Part shown: one piece after another, positions 60,839 through 64,000 of the stretch
How the letters are laid out: every line of letters starts with the position of its first letter
Numbering within the stretch: position 1 is the stretch's first letter
Assembly: GCA_033063855.1 (NCBI GenBank)
Contig: CP093830.1
Location: forward strand, 16,492,854-16,556,853
Reading direction: 5' to 3'
Source: Smittia aterrima
Taxonomy: Eukaryota > Arthropoda > Insecta > Diptera > Chironomidae
DNA: 64,000 bases
Made by a program: the position numbers and the translations under genes
Notes under the pieces: generated by a model
Told to the model about the DNA's origin: nothing
The model's database searches: none
What the model saw: only the letters and a program-made list of their open reading frames with translations

Positions 60839-62225
60839 TTAAGCGATGAAGACTGGAGGCGAAGGCTTCTCGAATTCTCCAACAGCAGCGTCGTAATAAA
60901 GAGCAGCACGGTAAGGTCTCAGCTCCCATGGAATTTGATCTTCCATCAAAGTCAATTGCACACCCAAATCTTCCAAAGTCGGCACGTCTTTCTCAACAAC
61001 GTCCGTCACATATTCTCTTTCAACTCGCTCGTGATGTAAATCTCCAACGGGATTTCCTGGACAAAGCGCTTCAGTAAGAGCAACTTTGATTTTGAATGTT
61101 GGATCGAAACGAAGATCAAAGTTACGATATCCCCACCATTTCTCGTCCTTGCGCATAACACGATGGAACCAATCAACGATTTCTTTCAGTTCATAACGAC
61201 GTGGTCCAACAGCTTGGAAGACTTTTCCAGCCGCGTCAGGATCTTTAATAGCATTCACGATTCCTTGAGCAACGTCGCTACAGAAAACTGGTTGTTTCAC
61301 TGTTTTCCTACCGTTATGCCACAAAGGCATAAAGCGCATTTGACGACGCCAGACGTGAGCGTAGTAACGAAGGAATCGATCTTCTTGTCCGTAGATGTCA
61401 GATGGTCTGAAGATAATTGCGTCGGGGAATTCATCGCGGACAGCGTTCTCGCCATGATATTTGCTACGAAGGAAGTCACTTCCGTTTGCATAAATTAATG
61501 GTTCAGGGTTTGGATTTGCGTTTAAAGCTGAGACATGAATGAACTTCTCAACACCCGATTCACGAGCGATTCTTGCGAGACGACGAGCACCTTCAACATG
61601 AACTTCCTTGAATGGGAAGTTTTTCGTTTCCCAATCGCGACCAACCAAATTAATGACTACGTTGGAGTATTTCATTGCCTTGCGAAGTGTTTCATCGTCT
61701 TGAAGATGATAAGGTTGAAAGAGAACCTGTCCCAAGTCGCCGACGAGCTTCAATCGAAGTGCTTCGTAGTGATCAGCTCTGTAGGGAATGATAATCTAAA
61801 ACCAATATTTGTTAGCTTTTAGACATAATCTCAATCATTGAAGAGCTCACTTGGCTTCCACTTTTTCCCAATTTGTTGCAAACATAACGTCCCAAGAATC
61901 CTGTTGCTCCAAAGACGGTCGCAACGACACCATTGAAGCTTGATCTGCCTCCGGTTCCTTTCTTGAACGCAGCTGGATTCACCGTTCTCAAAGGCTTGAT
62001 CGTTGGTGGTTGTGTCGAATAGTTTGCCTTTGCATTCAAGCAAACAACACCGAGCAAGCCAGTGTGTTGTTCTACAATGAAAATTCCGTCAAAAAATAAA
62101 TCACACAAAATTGCATAACAAACAAAACAGAACAGAAGTTAAAGTAAATAGCAGATGAGCCATTCATCAAAGTTCGATGAGCGATGACACTTACTGGCTC
62201 CGTTGAAAAGGATTAAAGAAGCCAT
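60839..62225 (-). CDS. NDUFA9: NADH dehydrogenase 1 alpha subcomplex subunit 9 (39 kDa)
   Basis: Three exons (62225-62195, 62071-61851, 61795-60839) give 402 aa, the usual length. The N-terminus is a mitochondrial targeting-type sequence rich in Ala, Lys and Thr. The NADPH-binding Rossmann motif GATGFLG is at residues 65-71. The family blocks LKLVGDLGQVLFQPYHL, NVVINLVGRDWETKNF, GARRLARIARESGVEKFIHVS and FRPSDIYGQEDRFL all occur in order. The protein is an accessory subunit of respiratory complex I at the junction of the membrane and matrix arms, an SDR-type fold that has lost dehydrogenase activity but keeps a bound nucleotide. The gene is single copy here and looks intact. Confidence 0.95.
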
Positions 62226-63190
62226 TGCTTCACGGAGAGATTTGATTTTTATAAAAATTTCCTTCAACTACAACAACAGCAATTCAAACGCAGTTGAACA
62301 CCAAAGAAACTTCCAAACAAAAATTACCAGATGTATGATTGACACGAACACACAAATTTAATTTTTTCGTGTTTTCCGGAAAATAAGAATTTTCTTTAGT
62401 TTCTAAGAAAAATAAATTAATTTTCTTTTGATTTCTTTTAACTTCACTGAATAATTTAATGTCATTAGTTATAAATAGTTATATTTTAGTTATACTCTTC
62501 ACCTGAGCTCTGTCCCCGATTTTCTCTCTTCTCAAATTATTTTTTTTTAAATCAGTTGATCTCGGGTCGTGCCAGAAAGTAGTCGTCAAAAAAATTTGTT
62601 CAAACGCTTTATTATTTAATTAAGATTAATTTAAGTTGATCTCGTTGGGAACAATATTTGAATCAAATACAAACAAAATAAGTTTTTAAAAGAAACTCAA
62701 GTGTTCATCAAATATTTTCGTTCAAAGATTCATTCAGTGGTTCTCAGGTAATATCATTAATTAATAGAATTTTAAAATTCTGAATGATTTGTGGAAATCA
62801 TTCATTCAAATCCCCAAGAGTCGTGATTGTCAACTTTACAAGTTTGCGATTTGAAAAGAAGCAAGAAAACTCGTTGCATCAAGAATGCTGTTGATAAAAA
62901 ACCTTTTAGGGAACATGAACAATCTAACAGTGACATCAAATTAAAGCCAAGAAGAGAGAAAAGATTTTTTCTAAAGACCAAAGATTTAAATTAACACGTA
63001 TCACGTGTCAATGCCGGCTAGCTAATCAAACTTGTCGCCAAATATTGCAAAACCTTTGAATATTTATTGCGCGAAGGCATCCGCATTGAATTTCAACGCA
63101 TAGATCGCAATAATGTGCTTCATTCCATTTCTGATGTGTGCCAATGTCTTTGAAGTGAGTTTTGCGCACGTTGCCTTACGAGATGCACAA
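62226..63190. other. NDUFA9 upstream region, nothing coding
   Basis: AT-rich sequence with a CACGTG E-box at about 63003. No exon is seen. Confidence 0.5.
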
Positions 63191-63475
63191 CGAGAAGATA
63201 AACAACGCTTATCTATGATAAATATCATGTCCAGGAATGATTTACATGTTGAAGCGTATTCGTCAGACAAAGATAACGCTTAAAATTCTGCTAAATTGTC
63301 GTCTTATCAGTAAGGGCTGGTTATTTATTATTCAACTTGAAGTTAATGAGTTCAACAGATAAAATTTTAATTGAAGTTTCGAACGGTAGCTAAAACAAAA
63401 CTTTCAGCAGGCGAATCAAGGTATTTCGAGTCAGTCTTTGCAACTGCGTGTGATAACTGAAAAACCATTATCATT
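63191..63475. promoter_or_regulatory. Cluster of GATA-factor motifs
   Basis: Within about 285 bp there are eight (A/T)GATAA or TTATC(A/T) sites: AGATAA, CTTATC and TGATAA around 63196-63221, AGATAA at about 63271, CTTATC at about 63303, AGATAA at about 63357, TGATAA at about 63451 and TTATCA at about 63468. Such density is typical of insect gut, fat-body or haemocyte enhancers bound by GATA factors. The regulated gene is likely to the right, outside the window. Confidence 0.45.
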
Positions 63476-63619
63476 TAAGTTAAACTGATTAGCAATCAAT
63501 GGCCTCGGCTTCAAATTATTTTTGCACTACTTAACGACATGCAACTCGTTGTCATTGTTATCAATCGATGTGAACTCTCTTGAACAGACTTGACCTTCGA
63601 AAAACCGAAAAAAGTTTCA

Positions 63620-63661
63620 ATGTCTGCAGAATTCGAAGTTACGCTGGGATGGGCACAGAAG
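63620..63661 (+). CDS. Possible first exon of a gene leaving the window
   Basis: ATG TCT GCA GAA starts a 14-codon frame (MSAEFEVTLGWAQK) ending at a good donor, AAG|GTGAAT. It lies just downstream of the GATA-motif cluster. No convincing second exon is visible before the window ends, so support is limited. Confidence 0.3.
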
Positions 63662-64000
63662 GTGAATTTTACGGCTTGTCAACCCATTTCACGGAATATT
63701 TACTTACACACTTTTGATTCCGAAGATCCAATTTCTCAGGAATGTGCTCAAGCTGTGAAATCATTTTTTTTTTTTGGGAAACATAATTTTGGTCGAGCGA
63801 AATGCAAATCAACTTTTTGTTTGACGGTGTTGGTTAATTTGCGGATTTATCTTATCACCTTGTGCTTCTAATTCTTGTCGATTACGAGACTCAATTGAGA
63901 GGGCAATACAATAATTTTCGCTTTCGTTGAAACTCAATTTAAACTTCTCACTTAGACGCCGTTTGCTCATCACGATCATCATGCCGATGAAACAGCTTCT

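Noticed and set aside
61163..61822. Plus-strand frames opposite NDUFA9
   Set aside because: Antisense shadows of a strongly conserved gene.

Overview
This is an AT-rich insect nuclear window. Introns are short (about 50-70 bp, with a few long ones), splice sites are GT-AG, and the recognisable genes (ARL16, an insect gustatory receptor, chitin-binding peritrophin, DOK7, NDUFA9) are animal genes. Gene density and intron style fit a lower dipteran such as a midge, but the sequence alone does not fix the species.

Layout. 0-5 kb: a three-exon Gly/Tyr/Pro-rich secreted protein (-), the small GTPase ARL16 (-) and, head to head with it, a gustatory receptor (+). 5-14.7 kb: no recognisable gene. 14.7-20.1 kb: a cluster of small secreted-protein genes. 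It holds two intact four-exon paralogues of an unrecognised 151-155 aa family, a three-domain CBM14 peritrophin and a broken CBM14 copy, all under similar TATA promoters. 20.7-23.3 kb: a five-exon 795 aa protein (-) of unclear function. 23.6-25.5 kb: old duplicated DNA, including a broken inverted ARL16 copy. 28.5-32.6 kb and 48.9-53.0 kb: two nearly identical 4.1 kb arms in inverted orientation, each with DOK7 exon 1. Between the arms lie a third secreted-family gene split by a Mutator-like MITE with a 9-bp target duplication, a 3.7 kb TA-flanked element, a scrambled BEL/Pao-like retroelement remnant, and a three-exon type I membrane protein. 48.9-60.0 kb: the complete seven-exon DOK7 gene (999 aa), whose first intron contains the right arm. 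60.8-62.2 kb: NDUFA9 (-), tail to tail with DOK7. The right edge has a cluster of GATA motifs and a possible first exon.

The main structural theme is nested inverted duplication: ARL16 block 868-2264 versus 24162-25517; 23620-24030 versus 33215-33650; 4.1 kb arms 28511-32643 versus 48868-53001; 32719-32893 versus 47125-47305. In the ARL16 and DOK7 pairs one end keeps an intact gene and the other a truncated duplicate. That is the expected scar of chromosomal inversions formed by staggered breaks. The main functional theme is the secreted-protein/peritrophin cluster, whose members share a core promoter and an upstream ACAGAAC motif, suggesting one tissue-specific programme.

Exon joins were read by eye from splice signals and frame continuity; repeat boundaries are approximate to about 10-20 bp. 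No database search was possible.
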